Assembly: GCF_001708965.1 (NCBI RefSeq) | Contig: NZ_LVJW01000007.1 | Coordinates: forward strand, 62,001-126,000 | Direction: 5' to 3' | Source: Candidatus Thiodiazotropha endoloripes | Lineage (GTDB): Bacteria > Pseudomonadota > Gammaproteobacteria > Chromatiales > Chromatiaceae | DNA: 64,000 nt | Shown: piece after piece, positions 1 through 9,324 of the stretch | Layout: the number at the start of each line of letters is the position of its first letter | Numbering within the stretch: position 1 is the stretch's first letter | Made by a program: the position numbers and the translations under genes | Notes under the pieces: generated by a model | Told to the model about the DNA's origin: nothing | Databases searched by the model: none | Seen by the model: the letters and a program-made list of their open reading frames with translations, nothing else

Positions 1-230
1 AGCGATGAGCGTAGATTGGTTGCTCCAAATGAGCGACGAGCAGCGGTTCATGGTGTTTTTAAAGTGTAACCCCCAGGTTGATATCTAAGGAAGGGGCTGA
101 GGCTGTTTTTGCGCCCAGCGGCGTTATTATTCGCTCATTTAGCATAATTACACCGCGCTCATTCTGCCTTACTGAGCAGAAAAACAGACCTGGCAGGAGG
201 TATTGGATTCGTGTTACTGGCAATAGCACT
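1..230. repeat. dispersed composite repeat, copy A
   Basis: This non-coding stretch shares several blocks with 35921-36567. One block around 27-50 resembles 36005-36030. A second, containing CGCCCAGCGGCGTTA at about 112-172, matches 36450-36516 and includes a shared CTCATTCTGCCTT. A core at about 197-220 (TATTGGATTCGTGTTA) recurs at 35921-35949 (inverted), 36539-36567 and 53654-53686. The left end is probably outside the window. No transposase is present, so it looks like a non-autonomous element. The homology is seen by eye. Confidence 0.6.
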
Positions 231-369
231 CGCTAGATTCAGCCAGGTCACTACTTGCAAGCCACCCGGCAGGTTGCGTTCGGGCAGATTAAGAACGGAT
301 CAGACAGGTTTCAAAATCGATGTCCGTCGAGCCATCTAGCTCAAAACCAAATCTAAGTACTTCAAGGAT

Positions 370-819
370 TCATACCTCAGAGAAACACAAGCGGTCTTGG
401 TTGATCGTGAAAAAGGCATCGATAGGATACTTTTCTCCATCAAAGTTGAATTCGATGATGAGGCTCCTGCCGATGATGCCCACCTGCAGCATCGTCTCTC
501 CAAGGTCCTGATAGGTGTCTGGTTGGTGGCGGTGTATTGGTACAGGATCGTTCGTTTGAGGGCGCGGCCGTGTACAGTCTGAGTCATAGTATGCTTTGGG
601 TTCAATATAGATGGCGCCAAAACTTGTAAACTCATAACTTACTTTTGCCCGGATTTGACTCGAATTCGATGCTTCATGTTCAACGTGCTCACAAGACTCT
701 GTCACCCATAGACCAGCCAGTGGTGATTGCTCAGTACGGTTTTCAGAGTTGTTGTCATCGTTGCATCCATTGAGAAGAGCAGAAGTAAAGACCATCGAAA
801 ACAACAGTGATTTTTGCAT
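370..819 (-). CDS. putative lipoprotein, hypothetical
   Basis: The protein is about 149 residues. It starts with a lipoprotein signal (MQKSLLFSMVFTSALLNGC), with the lipobox cysteine 19 residues in, followed by an Asp/Asn/Ser-rich linker typical of an exported, lipid-anchored protein. A longer frame begins at a TTG at 834, but the ATG at 819 is preferred: it gives a standard signal peptide and has an AGGGAT-like ribosome site upstream. The mature part holds a few aromatic beta-strand-like segments and three further cysteines. I do not recognise the family. It is monocistronic and converges on nothing obvious. Confidence 0.55.
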   Translation of the reverse strand: MQKSLLFSMVFTSALLNGCNDDNNSENRTEQSPLAGLWVTESCEHVEHEASNSSQIRAKVSYEFTSFGAIYIEPKAYYDSDCTRPRPQTNDPVPIHRHQPDTYQDLGETMLQVGIIGRSLIIEFNFDGEKYPIDAFFTINQDRLCFSEV

Positions 820-1049
820 GATATCCCTATCCAATTTTTTTCAACATTGTATTGAAGACTTGATTCAATCATTCCGTCCGTCAATGAGGCGATTGTGTTT
901 CAATTAAGTTCATGGCAGGGGTGAAGATTTGTCACTCTTACCGGATGGCAATTGACTGAAGCAGGGTGATTAACACGCTTTAAAAGGATCTCTGTAAATC
1001 AGTTCTGCAAGCGTGTCGGGTGGAGCGATGCTGCAGCAGATGGGTGTTT

Positions 1050-3263
1050 TCAGTTGATCGAGTTCGGCTGGGACTTGACCATCTTCAGAAACTCATCTTC
1101 CGGCAGGGGACGGCTGTAGAAAAAGCCCTGTGCCAGATGACAGCCGGCACTGTTCAGCTGATCGACCTGTGTCTGACTTTCAACCCCTTCGGCGATCAGA
1201 TCCAGATTGAGTCCTCGGGCCATTGAGATGATTGCGGTGACGATGGAGTTGTCTCCCTTGGACTTGATGCCCTCGACAAAGGAGCGGTCCATTTTCAGGG
1301 TATTGATCGGCAGGGATTGCAGATAACCCAGGGAGGAGTAACCGGTACCGAAGTCGTCGATGGCGATCCGTATGCCTCGATGGGATAACCGGGAGAGGGT
1401 GTCGATGGCCTTTTCCATATCCTGCATGATGGCATGTTCGGTAATCTCAAGTTCCAGTACATTTCTATCCAGGTTATGACGCTTGATGATTGCCAGGGTT
1501 TTATTGACGAATTGGTCCATCTCCAATTGCTGCACTGATATATTCACCGACAGGCTCAGGCTGATGTTCTCCTCGGTCTGCCAGCGCTGCATATCCTGAC
1601 AGGCTTTGCGCATTACCCACTCGCCCAGTGGTACGATCAGCCCTGACTCTTCAGCAACATTGATGAACTCATTGGGTTGTATGATGCCCTTATCCGGATG
1701 CTGCCATCTCACCAGTGCCTCCACACCCACGATCTTCTCCTCCATGGTGTTGTATTGAGGCTGATAGTAGATACAGAGTTCATCCGTGGAGATGGCTTTG
1801 CGCAGGCCGTTTTCGATGTCCAGGGAGGCGGCAAAATGGCTTTTCATCCTGTCCGAATAGAAGGCATAGCCGTTCTTACCTGAGTTTTTCACCTTGTACA
1901 TGGCGATGTCGGCGTGTTTGATCAGGGAGTCTTTGGTGTCACCATCTGTTGGATAGACCGAGATACCGATACTGAAGCTGATAAAGATCTCTTCGTTTTT
2001 GATCAGAAAAGGTTCGGCGGTGAGGCGCAATATTTTCTCGGCCAGATTCCGCGCATCCTGAATGTCGTTGATCTCGGGTATCAACAGATTGAATTCGTCA
2101 CCACCGACGCGTGCCAGGGTATCCGCTTCCCGCAGTTCACTGCGCAGACGCTGGCCCACCAGTTTCAGCAGTTCATCACCCACATAGTGGCCAAGCGAGT
2201 CGTTGATGATCTTGAAGCGATCCATATCCAGGTACATGACAACCAGCTTTTTACCGGTACGCTTGGAGTGGGCCATGGCCATGTTGAGGCGATCGCGGAA
2301 CAGGGTTCGGTTGGGTAGATTGGTCAGCAGGTCATGGTGCAGCTGATACTTGATCAGCTCTTCCGCCTGTTTGCGCTCGGTGATGTCTCTGGCTACCCCA
2401 TAGGTGCCGATAAAGGATTTCTGATTATCCTCATCGACCGAATAGATGCCGATCGAACTCAATTCGATGGGTACGGTTCTGGACTCAAAGTAGCGGGGAC
2501 CATCGTTGATTTTACAGTTCAGTCTGAGTTCGGTACTGCGGGTGGCCCGATCACCGGTGCGCCGCTCGTTGAATGTGTAGTTGGCCTGATTGATATCCTC
2601 CTCAAAGATCAGTTTTGAGAAGTGTTGTCCAATAATCTCCTTGGCATCATATCCCAGCAATCCCTCCACCCGGTCGTTGATGAAGGCGAAGCGACCCTCC
2701 TGATCCAGCAGGTAGATCATGTCGGGTGAGTTGTTGACAATGAACTTATGCAGCGACTCCGATTCATTGAGGCGCTGACTGATCTGCTTATTCTCAATTT
2801 TGAGACGGCGATGATCGAGGGTGTTGTCAATGGTGCGCAACAACTCTTCAGGCTGGTAGGGTTTGCGCAGAAAATCCTTTGCCCCGTTGCGCAATGCCAA
2901 AGAGGCGTGATCAAAGGTGGCTTCACCACTGATGACCACAATATCGCAATCGATCGTGTACTGATCGATATGTTCCATCACCTTATGGCCATTCAGATCA
3001 GGCATGTTGAGATCGAGCAATATCAGGTCGAAGTTGTTGCTGTTGAGAAGCTCGATCGCCTCCCGCCCACTCTCTGCCAGGGTGATCTCATGTCCGGTAA
3101 ATCTCAGAAGCTCCTTGAGACTGGCTCTGGCTCTGGGTTCGTCATCCGCTATCAGGATACGCGCATGCAGTTGCTGCTTGCGTCGCTCGCTGTTGGCGCT
3201 ATTGGGTATGGTGGATAAATCACCCTCAATTCCCCGCCAAGGTGTTGGATAGTATGGATGCAT
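1050..3263 (-). CDS. response regulator with PAS, GGDEF and EAL domains
   Basis: A 737-residue signalling protein that probably makes or degrades cyclic di-GMP under phosphorylation control. An N-terminal receiver domain (about residues 33-150) has the DDE acidic pocket and a likely phosphoacceptor Asp84 in LLDLNMPD. A PAS domain follows (about 170-300), then GGDEF with an intact RVGGDEF active site, then EAL with intact EALVRW. Both catalytic motifs look preserved, so which activity dominates cannot be read from sequence. The gene starts 3 nt after the stop of the upstream HDOD/histidine kinase gene, so the two are almost certainly one transcript and a kinase/regulator pair. Confidence 0.9.
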   Translation of the reverse strand: MHPYYPTPWRGIEGDLSTIPNSANSERRKQQLHARILIADDEPRARASLKELLRFTGHEITLAESGREAIELLNSNNFDLILLDLNMPDLNGHKVMEHIDQYTIDCDIVVISGEATFDHASLALRNGAKDFLRKPYQPEELLRTIDNTLDHRRLKIENKQISQRLNESESLHKFIVNNSPDMIYLLDQEGRFAFINDRVEGLLGYDAKEIIGQHFSKLIFEEDINQANYTFNERRTGDRATRSTELRLNCKINDGPRYFESRTVPIELSSIGIYSVDEDNQKSFIGTYGVARDITERKQAEELIKYQLHHDLLTNLPNRTLFRDRLNMAMAHSKRTGKKLVVMYLDMDRFKIINDSLGHYVGDELLKLVGQRLRSELREADTLARVGGDEFNLLIPEINDIQDARNLAEKILRLTAEPFLIKNEEIFISFSIGISVYPTDGDTKDSLIKHADIAMYKVKNSGKNGYAFYSDRMKSHFAASLDIENGLRKAISTDELCIYYQPQYNTMEEKIVGVEALVRWQHPDKGIIQPNEFINVAEESGLIVPLGEWVMRKACQDMQRWQTEENISLSLSVNISVQQLEMDQFVNKTLAIIKRHNLDRNVLELEITEHAIMQDMEKAIDTLSRLSHRGIRIAIDDFGTGYSSLGYLQSLPINTLKMDRSFVEGIKSKGDNSIVTAIISMARGLNLDLIAEGVESQTQVDQLNSAGCHLAQGFFYSRPLPEDEFLKMVKSQPNSIN

Positions 3264-3266
3264 TGT

Positions 3267-5393
3267 CTACTCTCGAGTCGAACGCGGTAAAAACAGCTGA
3301 AATCGGGTGCCGGAGCTGCTGTTGGAGGTGCAGTTCACCACCCCTGATAGTTCATCCATCAGGCTCTTGATTATGGCCAGTCCCAATCCTGAGTGACTGT
3401 TGTCCTTGGTACTTTTTCCTGGCAAAAACAGCTGATCCATAATCTCGGCATCGATTCCAGGGCCCGAGTCGACCACTTGGATTTCTATATGTGCCTTACC
3501 ATTAAGATAGGCATTGTCCCTAGTGGCAATACTCAGTTTCCCTCCCTCTGGCATGGCTTCGACTGCATTTTTGATGAGATTGGTCAGTATCTGCTTGATA
3601 TGGCCTCGCCGTGAAGTGATTAACGGGATATCGGGATCGAGATCCACCTCGGTATTGATGTTGTGAGTGGCAAACAGAGATGACTGAAAAAGCTTGTGAA
3701 GATCGTTGATTAGGGTATTGATATCCAAGCCTTTTTCCTGTTGTTCCAGCTCTTCTGGAATGTCACGCATACGCAGCAGGATCTTGCCCACCCGATTGAT
3801 CTCATCCTTGATGATGTCCAACTCTTCCTGCGCCTCGTGATTTTCACCCAGTTTCATGCCGAGGATGTGCAGATAGTTGTTGATGATCCCCAGGGGATTG
3901 TTCGCCTCATGGACCACCTTGCGTGCCTCCAGGTGGAAGGTGGCGCGTTCATCCTCCAGAAGTTGCTGTTGGGATTTGCGCGTCTCCTGCTGACGCAGCA
4001 GTGTCTCACAAGCTTGCCGGGTGAACAGATGCAGCATGGGCAGCTGGGTTTCAAACAGCGGAAACTGATCTCTCTCCAGGCCGATCGCCAAAATTCCCAG
4101 CTTCTGTTGCTGTGCTGTCAGTGGCAGGTAGCAGAGGGCTTCACTGTCGATGAATCCCATCAACTGTTGGTCTGCGACAGTCAAGTTTGCTTGATGGGTC
4201 TCATCGTCTGTTGTGATCCGTATCTGCTTGTTAAAGGCCAGGGCAGCCAGGCTGCGATCCGTCTCTGTGCCGAAGCTCAGCTCTTCAAGCTGCTGCTGTC
4301 TGCCGCGTGAGGCGGGAGAGTAGGGGAGTAACAGGGCTTGTTCATCGGCTTTTAGCAGAAAACAGGCCCGTTTCAGTCCAAACAGCAGTTCAAGATCCCG
4401 ATGAATCTGCTGCAGAGTGGTATGGCGGTCTGCTTTGTCTGGCGGTGGAGTGAGGCTGCCGCCAAACAGTGCGGCCTGTTCTACCCGCTCTGCAAGTGCA
4501 ATCTTATGTGCGGCTGAATTTGCCTCATCGTCATCATCCAGCTCCACTTTCAGAAAAGGAATACCCAGGCTGCCTGCGCTCTCGGTCGCCTGCTTGAAGG
4601 AGTCGGTGGTCAGTTTCTCGATGACCGACTGATTTAAGCCGAACAGATTGTCGGCCTGGGCCAGTACGGCTTCTTCCGGCTTTGTCTCTCCCAGGGCGAG
4701 CTGACAACCAAGGTTGACCAGTTTCACCAGTGGGGCGCTATCCAAGATCCGATCCGCCGGCTCATACTGATAACGAAGCGCATCGGCCAGAAAACTGTGG
4801 AGTTGCCATTGATCGATCATCTGCGAGCCAATCATTGGATAGCTCACCCCGTATTGCTTCAATTCCTGTTTGAGCTGTTTTTCAATCTCTGAACTGGCAT
4901 CGACCAGTTTTTGATATCCCTGAGCATCTTTCTGCAACAGGGCGAGCTGTCCCAAACGATGCAGCAGGCCGGCCAGGTAGGCCTCTTCAGGCATTTTGTA
5001 GGCAGTCAGGTCCGCCAGTGAGCGACACACAAATGCGCAGAACAGGGATCTGGACCAGATCAGATCAAGGCTCTGTCCAATGGTATCGCTCAGTTTGGAG
5101 AAATATTGTTGTACGGCGCTGTTGATGGCAATGGTTCTGACGCTGTTGATTCCCAGCACCACCAACATGTGATGCAGGCTGGTGAACTCGTTCCACTGCC
5201 GATAGAAAGGGGAGTTTGCCGCAGCCATAACCTGGGAGGTGATCGCTGCATCCTGCTGAATGATGGCACTCAACGATTCAAAACTGACATTGGGGTCATT
5301 ACAGCTATCGATCAACTGAATGAGTATGGCTGGAGGGGATGGTAGATCGTAGAATTTTTCGTCGATCATCTTGTCTTGGTTCTGTGTGGTCAC
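3267..5393 (-). CDS. HDOD-domain sensor histidine kinase
   Basis: A 708-residue protein with an unusual combination. An N-terminal HDOD domain (about 10-210, beginning LPSPPAILIQLI) is followed by a GAF-like middle region (about 300-460), a HisKA segment with the H-box VHEANNPLGIINN, and a HATPase domain with N-box LIKNAVEAMPEGG, G1 DSGPGID and G2 SGLGLAI. It has no transmembrane segment, so it should be cytosolic. The frame opens at a GTG (5393); an ATG nine codons in (5369) is an alternative, and neither has a clear Shine-Dalgarno. It is followed 3 nt later by the receiver-GGDEF-EAL gene, its probable phosphotransfer partner. Confidence 0.88.
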   Translation of the reverse strand: MTTQNQDKMIDEKFYDLPSPPAILIQLIDSCNDPNVSFESLSAIIQQDAAITSQVMAAANSPFYRQWNEFTSLHHMLVVLGINSVRTIAINSAVQQYFSKLSDTIGQSLDLIWSRSLFCAFVCRSLADLTAYKMPEEAYLAGLLHRLGQLALLQKDAQGYQKLVDASSEIEKQLKQELKQYGVSYPMIGSQMIDQWQLHSFLADALRYQYEPADRILDSAPLVKLVNLGCQLALGETKPEEAVLAQADNLFGLNQSVIEKLTTDSFKQATESAGSLGIPFLKVELDDDDEANSAAHKIALAERVEQAALFGGSLTPPPDKADRHTTLQQIHRDLELLFGLKRACFLLKADEQALLLPYSPASRGRQQQLEELSFGTETDRSLAALAFNKQIRITTDDETHQANLTVADQQLMGFIDSEALCYLPLTAQQQKLGILAIGLERDQFPLFETQLPMLHLFTRQACETLLRQQETRKSQQQLLEDERATFHLEARKVVHEANNPLGIINNYLHILGMKLGENHEAQEELDIIKDEINRVGKILLRMRDIPEELEQQEKGLDINTLINDLHKLFQSSLFATHNINTEVDLDPDIPLITSRRGHIKQILTNLIKNAVEAMPEGGKLSIATRDNAYLNGKAHIEIQVVDSGPGIDAEIMDQLFLPGKSTKDNSHSGLGLAIIKSLMDELSGVVNCTSNSSSGTRFQLFLPRSTRE

Positions 5394-5757
5394 GTAAATA
5401 CCAAGTTTATTATGGGGTTACGCCAGTATCTTGTGGTAATTAATAGCACTTAATCGAGTTGAATGAAAGCGTTTTCAAAGCATTGCATGATCTGAGTGTT
5501 GTTGTGGAGTTCCCATCGCCATCAATTCTGCGTCCATATCCTTAACATAATAGTGTCAGAATCCACTTCGGTCAGGTTCCTGATCTACATGGGAAGCAGG
5601 AATGCCTCTCCCCCACTCAGGCAGAAACAGGTTCCTAAAAAAAGAGCTGACGGAAAATTGCCTGGATGGATTCCCCTTGAGAGTCAAGAAATTGTCCTTT
5701 TCAATATGAGTAATTTTAACCAATTGAATTTAAAGGTAAAAATGTCTTCTATATGTG

Positions 5758-5774
5758 TGGCACTTTATTTGCAT
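5758..5774 (+). promoter_or_regulatory. sigma-54 (RpoN) promoter for fliL operon
   Basis: TGGCACTTTATTTGCA matches the -24/-12 consensus (TGGCACG-N4-TTGCW) with one mismatch. The GG (5759) and GC (5771) doublets are exactly 12 nt apart. It lies 34-50 nt upstream of the fliL ATG, which has a GAGGA site at 5796-5800. The rest of 5394-5757 holds no gene I can support. In related bacteria FleQ/FlrC activate such promoters. Confidence 0.85.
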
Positions 5775-5807
5775 TCCATATTGAGTAGTCTCATTGAGGA
5801 ATAAAAA

Positions 5808-6314
5808 ATGGCAAATGAAGAAGCATCAGAAGAGCTGGATCTTGGCGAAGAGAAAAGCGGAAAATCCAAACTGATTATCATTATAGCCATTGTGGCGGTG
5901 TTGCTGATCGGTGGTGGTCTGGCAGCCTTTTTTCTGCTCGGTGGCGAAGAAGAGGCTACGGAAGAGGCCGCTGCCGAAGAGCAGGTGGAAGAGGAAAAGG
6001 GACCGGCACAATATCTCGATTTCAAACCTCCGTTCGTGGTCAACATGCCCGGACGCCCGAGTCTGCTGCAGATTGGCGTCAGTATCCGGGTCTATTCCGA
6101 GCCGATGGCCGAGTTCATCCGGCACAACGATCCGATGATCCGCCACCATCTGCTGGACCTGCTCTCCACCAAAGATGGCAAATCCCTGAAGACACGTGAA
6201 GCCAAAGAGGCACTGCAGGCAGAGATGCTTGAAGCACTCAACAAGGTCGTCAAAGAGTTGGAGGGTCCTGGCGAAGTGGATGGGATCTTTTTTACAAGTT
6301 TCGTGATGCAGTAA
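5808..6314 (+). CDS. flagellar basal body-associated protein FliL
   Basis: FliL is a single-pass inner-membrane protein that surrounds and stabilises the stator next to the MS ring. The 168-residue product has a short acidic cytosolic N-terminus, one transmembrane helix (about residues 21-44), a Glu-rich linker and a periplasmic C-terminal domain containing the family-typical sequence FVVNMPGRPSLLQIGVSIRV. Length and order (directly before fliM) are standard. It is the first gene behind the sigma-54 promoter at 5758. No fliK lies immediately upstream, unlike in many relatives. Confidence 0.93.
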   Translation: MANEEASEELDLGEEKSGKSKLIIIIAIVAVLLIGGGLAAFFLLGGEEEATEEAAAEEQVEEEKGPAQYLDFKPPFVVNMPGRPSLLQIGVSIRVYSEPMAEFIRHNDPMIRHHLLDLLSTKDGKSLKTREAKEALQAEMLEALNKVVKELEGPGEVDGIFFTSFVMQ

Positions 6315-6336
6315 TTCAACCCGATAGGAATACAAG

Positions 6337-7356
6337 ATGAGTGCCAATGACCTGCTATCACAAGAAGAGATCGATGCCCTGTTGCACGGCGTTGACAGTG
6401 GCGATGTCGCCACAGAGTCCGATGTGTCGGAAGAGGGTGGCACCGTTTCTTACGATTTCACCAGTCAGGATCGAATCGTAAGAGGACGTCTGCCAACCCT
6501 TGAGATGATCAACGAGCGTTTTGCCAGGCTGTTCAGAACCAGTTTGTTCAACATGCTGAGAAGGACCGCCGATCTCTCCGTGTCCGGTATCCAGATGCAG
6601 AAGTTTTCAGAATTCGTACACAGTCTGTTTGTACCGACCAGTCTGAATATGATCAAAGTACCTCCATTAAGAGGCAAAGGCCTGTTTGTTTTGGATCCCA
6701 AGCTGGTGTTCAGCGTGGTAGACAACTATTTTGGCGGTTCAGGCCGTTTCCATACCAAGATCGAAGGTCGTGATTTCACGCCAACGGAAAACCGGGTAAT
6801 TCAGCTGTTGCTGAGCAGCGCCTTCGAGGACCTCAAAGCGGCCTGGAAACCGGTATTCCAGGTCGATTTTGAATACAGCGGTTCAGAGGTCAATCCCCAG
6901 TTCGCCAATATCGTCAGCCCATCGGAAGTGGTTGTCGTCACCTCCTTTCATGTGGATCTGGAAAATGGTGGCGGTGACTTTCATATCTGTATGCCCTATT
7001 CGATGCTGGAACCGATCAGAGAGCTGCTGGATGCCGGTGTACAGAGTGACCGGGGTGAGCGGGATGAGCGCTGGGAGCGCTCTTTGAAAGAGGAGATTCT
7101 GGCCGCCAAGGTTGAGCTCTGCAGCAGCCTTACCGAGGTGCAGATGAGCCTCCAGCAACTCGCCGAATTACAGGCGGGGGATGTGATTCCAATTGAGATG
7201 CCTGAAGAGGTTGAAGTGGAAGCGGCGGATGTTCCGGTGTTTCGCGCCAAGCTGGGTGTTTCCGATGGCAATTACGCCTTGAAGATCAGTGAGTGGATAG
7301 TCAGCAATCAACGCAAAGGGTTGCATGATTATCTGGATATGGAGCAAGAGGCCTGA
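6337..7356 (+). CDS. flagellar motor switch protein FliM
   Basis: FliM is the C-ring component that binds phosphorylated CheY and passes the switching signal to FliG and FliN. The 339-residue protein begins with the CheY-binding segment LLSQEEIDALLHG. A CheC-like middle domain and a C-terminal SpoA-type surface (ending near LKISEWI) follow. It lies 22 nt after fliL with an AGGAAT-like ribosome site, in the expected operon position before fliN. Confidence 0.96.
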   Translation: MSANDLLSQEEIDALLHGVDSGDVATESDVSEEGGTVSYDFTSQDRIVRGRLPTLEMINERFARLFRTSLFNMLRRTADLSVSGIQMQKFSEFVHSLFVPTSLNMIKVPPLRGKGLFVLDPKLVFSVVDNYFGGSGRFHTKIEGRDFTPTENRVIQLLLSSAFEDLKAAWKPVFQVDFEYSGSEVNPQFANIVSPSEVVVVTSFHVDLENGGGDFHICMPYSMLEPIRELLDAGVQSDRGERDERWERSLKEEILAAKVELCSSLTEVQMSLQQLAELQAGDVIPIEMPEEVEVEAADVPVFRAKLGVSDGNYALKISEWIVSNQRKGLHDYLDMEQEA

Positions 7357-7442
7357 GCGGTCTGCCGGCAGCGTGGCCGGTACAGCGCAGCAGTCAGACT
7401 GCTTTCAATGGCTTAGGTTGAATCCCCAAAGAGGGTAAAAAG

Positions 7443-7850
7443 ATGAGTGATGAGAAAAGTGTAGATCCCAATGAAGCATTAGCGGATGAATGGGCTGCTG
7501 CTCTCGAAGATCAGGCGGATGGTGAACAATCAACTGGAACTGAAGCGGCCAGCTTTGATGAGTTGACCGATGAAGCTGTCTCTACGGGCAGTGTCAATAT
7601 GGACGCCATTCTGGATGTGCCGGTAACCATCTCAATGGAGATCGGACGGACCAAGATCAACATTCGGAATCTACTGCAGCTTAATCAGGGCTCGGTGGTT
7701 GAGCTGGATCGGCTGGCTGGTGAACCGATGGATGTGTTGGTCAACGGTACCCTGATTGCACAGGGCGAAGTGGTGGTGGTGAATGAGAAGTTCGGTTTAC
7801 GCCTGACTGACATCATCAGTCCTTCCGAGCGGGTCAAGAGGTTAAGTTGA
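7443..7850 (+). CDS. flagellar motor switch protein FliN
   Basis: FliN forms the bottom of the C-ring with FliM and helps dock the export ATPase complex. The 135-residue protein has a variable acidic N-terminal half and a C-terminal SpoA domain with the family-typical run VPVTISMEIGRTKINIRNLL and VNGTLIAQGEVVVVNEKFGLR. Its stop codon overlaps the fliO start in TGATG, indicating translational coupling. Confidence 0.95.
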   Translation: MSDEKSVDPNEALADEWAAALEDQADGEQSTGTEAASFDELTDEAVSTGSVNMDAILDVPVTISMEIGRTKINIRNLLQLNQGSVVELDRLAGEPMDVLVNGTLIAQGEVVVVNEKFGLRLTDIISPSERVKRLS

Positions 7851-8272
7851 TGTGCCGTTGGCTGCTCATTGGTCTCTTTTTCAGCAATGCCTTGATGGCA
7901 GCGGAAGAGGGCAACAAGCAGATTGGCGTCAATGTTTCGTCAATTGGTGCTGAAGGTCTGTTGAATACATTCAGTGGCCTGTTGGTGGTATTGGCCGTGA
8001 TCGTCGGCGCCGCCTGGCTGTTCAAACGCTATGGGCAGCTTTCGATGGGTGGCAAGGGCATGGTCAGAGTGCTTGGTGGTGCTTCGGTCGGCAGCCGTGA
8101 ACGCGTGGTGGTGGTTGAGGTTGAAGATACCCGGGTGTTGCTCGGCGTGGCGCCAGGGCAGGTTCGGATGCTGCATCTGCTGAGTGATGACTCCCCCAGT
8201 TTCCGTGAGCAGTTGCAAGGGTTGGAGCAGCAGGAGCCTGCCGACAACCAGCAGAGCGAGCCGTCACAATGA
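7850..8272 (+). CDS. flagellar biosynthesis protein FliO
   Basis: FliO is a small membrane chaperone for assembly of the FliP ring in the flagellar export gate. The product is about 140 residues. The ATG at 7850 overlaps the fliN TGA and is preferred over an upstream TTG at 7847. A signal-like N-terminus is followed by a transmembrane helix ([19 protein letters not shown]) and a C-terminal domain with [11 protein letters not shown] and [13 protein letters not shown]. Low conservation is normal for FliO; position between fliN and fliP settles the call. It overlaps fliP by ATGA. Confidence 0.92.
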   Translation: MCRWLLIGLFFSNALMAAEEGNKQIGVNVSSIGAEGLLNTFSGLLVVLAVIVGAAWLFKRYGQLSMGGKGMVRVLGGASVGSRERVVVVEVEDTRVLLGVAPGQVRMLHLLSDDSPSFREQLQGLEQQEPADNQQSEPSQ

Positions 8273-9003
8273 AAGTTTGGATACTCTTCATCGGTTTGCT
8301 GATCACTGGTCTGGTCGAGGCCGCACCTGGTGTGGATGCCTTCAGCGTCGCGCCCGATGGGGAGGGTGGGCAGACCTATACCCTGACCATTCAGGTACTG
8401 CTCTTCATGACCGCCCTGACCCTGCTACCCGGGGCATTGATGATGATGACCTCGTTTGCCAGGATCATCATCGTACTGGCAATCCTGAGACAGGCGCTGG
8501 GTACTCAAAGTACTCCGTCTAATCAGATTCTCATCGGGCTGGCGCTGTTTTTGACTCTGTTCATCATGATGCCGGTCTTCAATGAGGTGAATCAGACCGC
8601 ACTGCAACCCTATCTGTCTGAAGAGATGAATACCATGCAGGCACTAGAGGCGGCGGCGGAACCGGTCAAGTCTTTCATGCTGGCGCAGACAAGAGAAGAT
8701 GACCTGGCGCTGTTTGCCAGAATCGGAAATTTTGGTGAATTCAATGGACCGGAAGAGGTGCCATTCAGTCTGCTGCTGCCATCCTTTGCCACCAGCGAAT
8801 TGAAAACCGGATTTCAGATCGGTTTCCTGCTGTTCATTCCTTTCCTGGTGATCGATCTGGTGGTGGCCAGTATTCTGATGTCGATGGGCATGATGATGCT
8901 GTCACCGATGATTATCTCTTTACCGTTCAAGATTATGTTGTTTGTACTGATCGATGGCTGGGCCCTGGTGTTCGGTACCCTGGCATCGAGTTTTCAGATA
9001 TAG
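8269..9003 (+). CDS. flagellar export gate protein FliP
   Basis: FliP is the core of the FliPQR export gate of the flagellar type III secretion system, in the inner membrane within the MS ring. The 244-residue protein has a cleavable-type signal at the N-terminus and several hydrophobic helices. Conserved stretches include [15 protein letters not shown] near residue 55 and [12 protein letters not shown] near residue 205. Length and motifs are standard, and its start overlaps the fliO stop. Confidence 0.97.
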   Translation: MKVWILFIGLLITGLVEAAPGVDAFSVAPDGEGGQTYTLTIQVLLFMTALTLLPGALMMMTSFARIIIVLAILRQALGTQSTPSNQILIGLALFLTLFIMMPVFNEVNQTALQPYLSEEMNTMQALEAAAEPVKSFMLAQTREDDLALFARIGNFGEFNGPEEVPFSLLLPSFATSELKTGFQIGFLLFIPFLVIDLVVASILMSMGMMMLSPMIISLPFKIMLFVLIDGWALVFGTLASSFQI

Positions 9004-9018
9004 GCAGGAGGTAGACCC

Positions 9019-9288
9019 ATGAGTCCTGACATCGTAATGGCCATCGGACAGAACAGCCTCGAGATCATCGGTCTGCTTTCAGGCATGGTGCTGCTGCCCG
9101 CACTCGCTGTTGGTTTGATCATCGCCATGTTTCAGGCGGCAACCCAGATCAATGAGATGACCCTGACATTCATCCCCAAGCTGGTGGTTTCCGGACTGGT
9201 GCTGATGTGGGCGGGGAACTGGATGTTACAGCTGCTGATGAATTTCTCAATCAACCTGATTGAGAGTATTCCCGAATTGATTCTTTAG
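9019..9288 (+). CDS. flagellar export gate protein FliQ
   Basis: FliQ is a two-helix inner-membrane component that wraps around the FliP/FliR core of the export gate. The 89-residue product has the typical opening (LEIIGLLSGMVLLPALAVGL) and the conserved FQAATQINEMTLTFIPK loop between its two transmembrane hairpins. A GGAGG site precedes the ATG. Confidence 0.96.
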   Translation: MSPDIVMAIGQNSLEIIGLLSGMVLLPALAVGLIIAMFQAATQINEMTLTFIPKLVVSGLVLMWAGNWMLQLLMNFSINLIESIPELIL

Positions 9289-9324
9289 GCAGAGAGGGAT
9301 ACGCCGGGAGCTTGGTGAAAAATC

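Noticed and set aside
5496..5804. 102-codon open frame before fliL
   Set aside because: It spans the sigma-54 promoter, has no ribosome site and no recognisable product.
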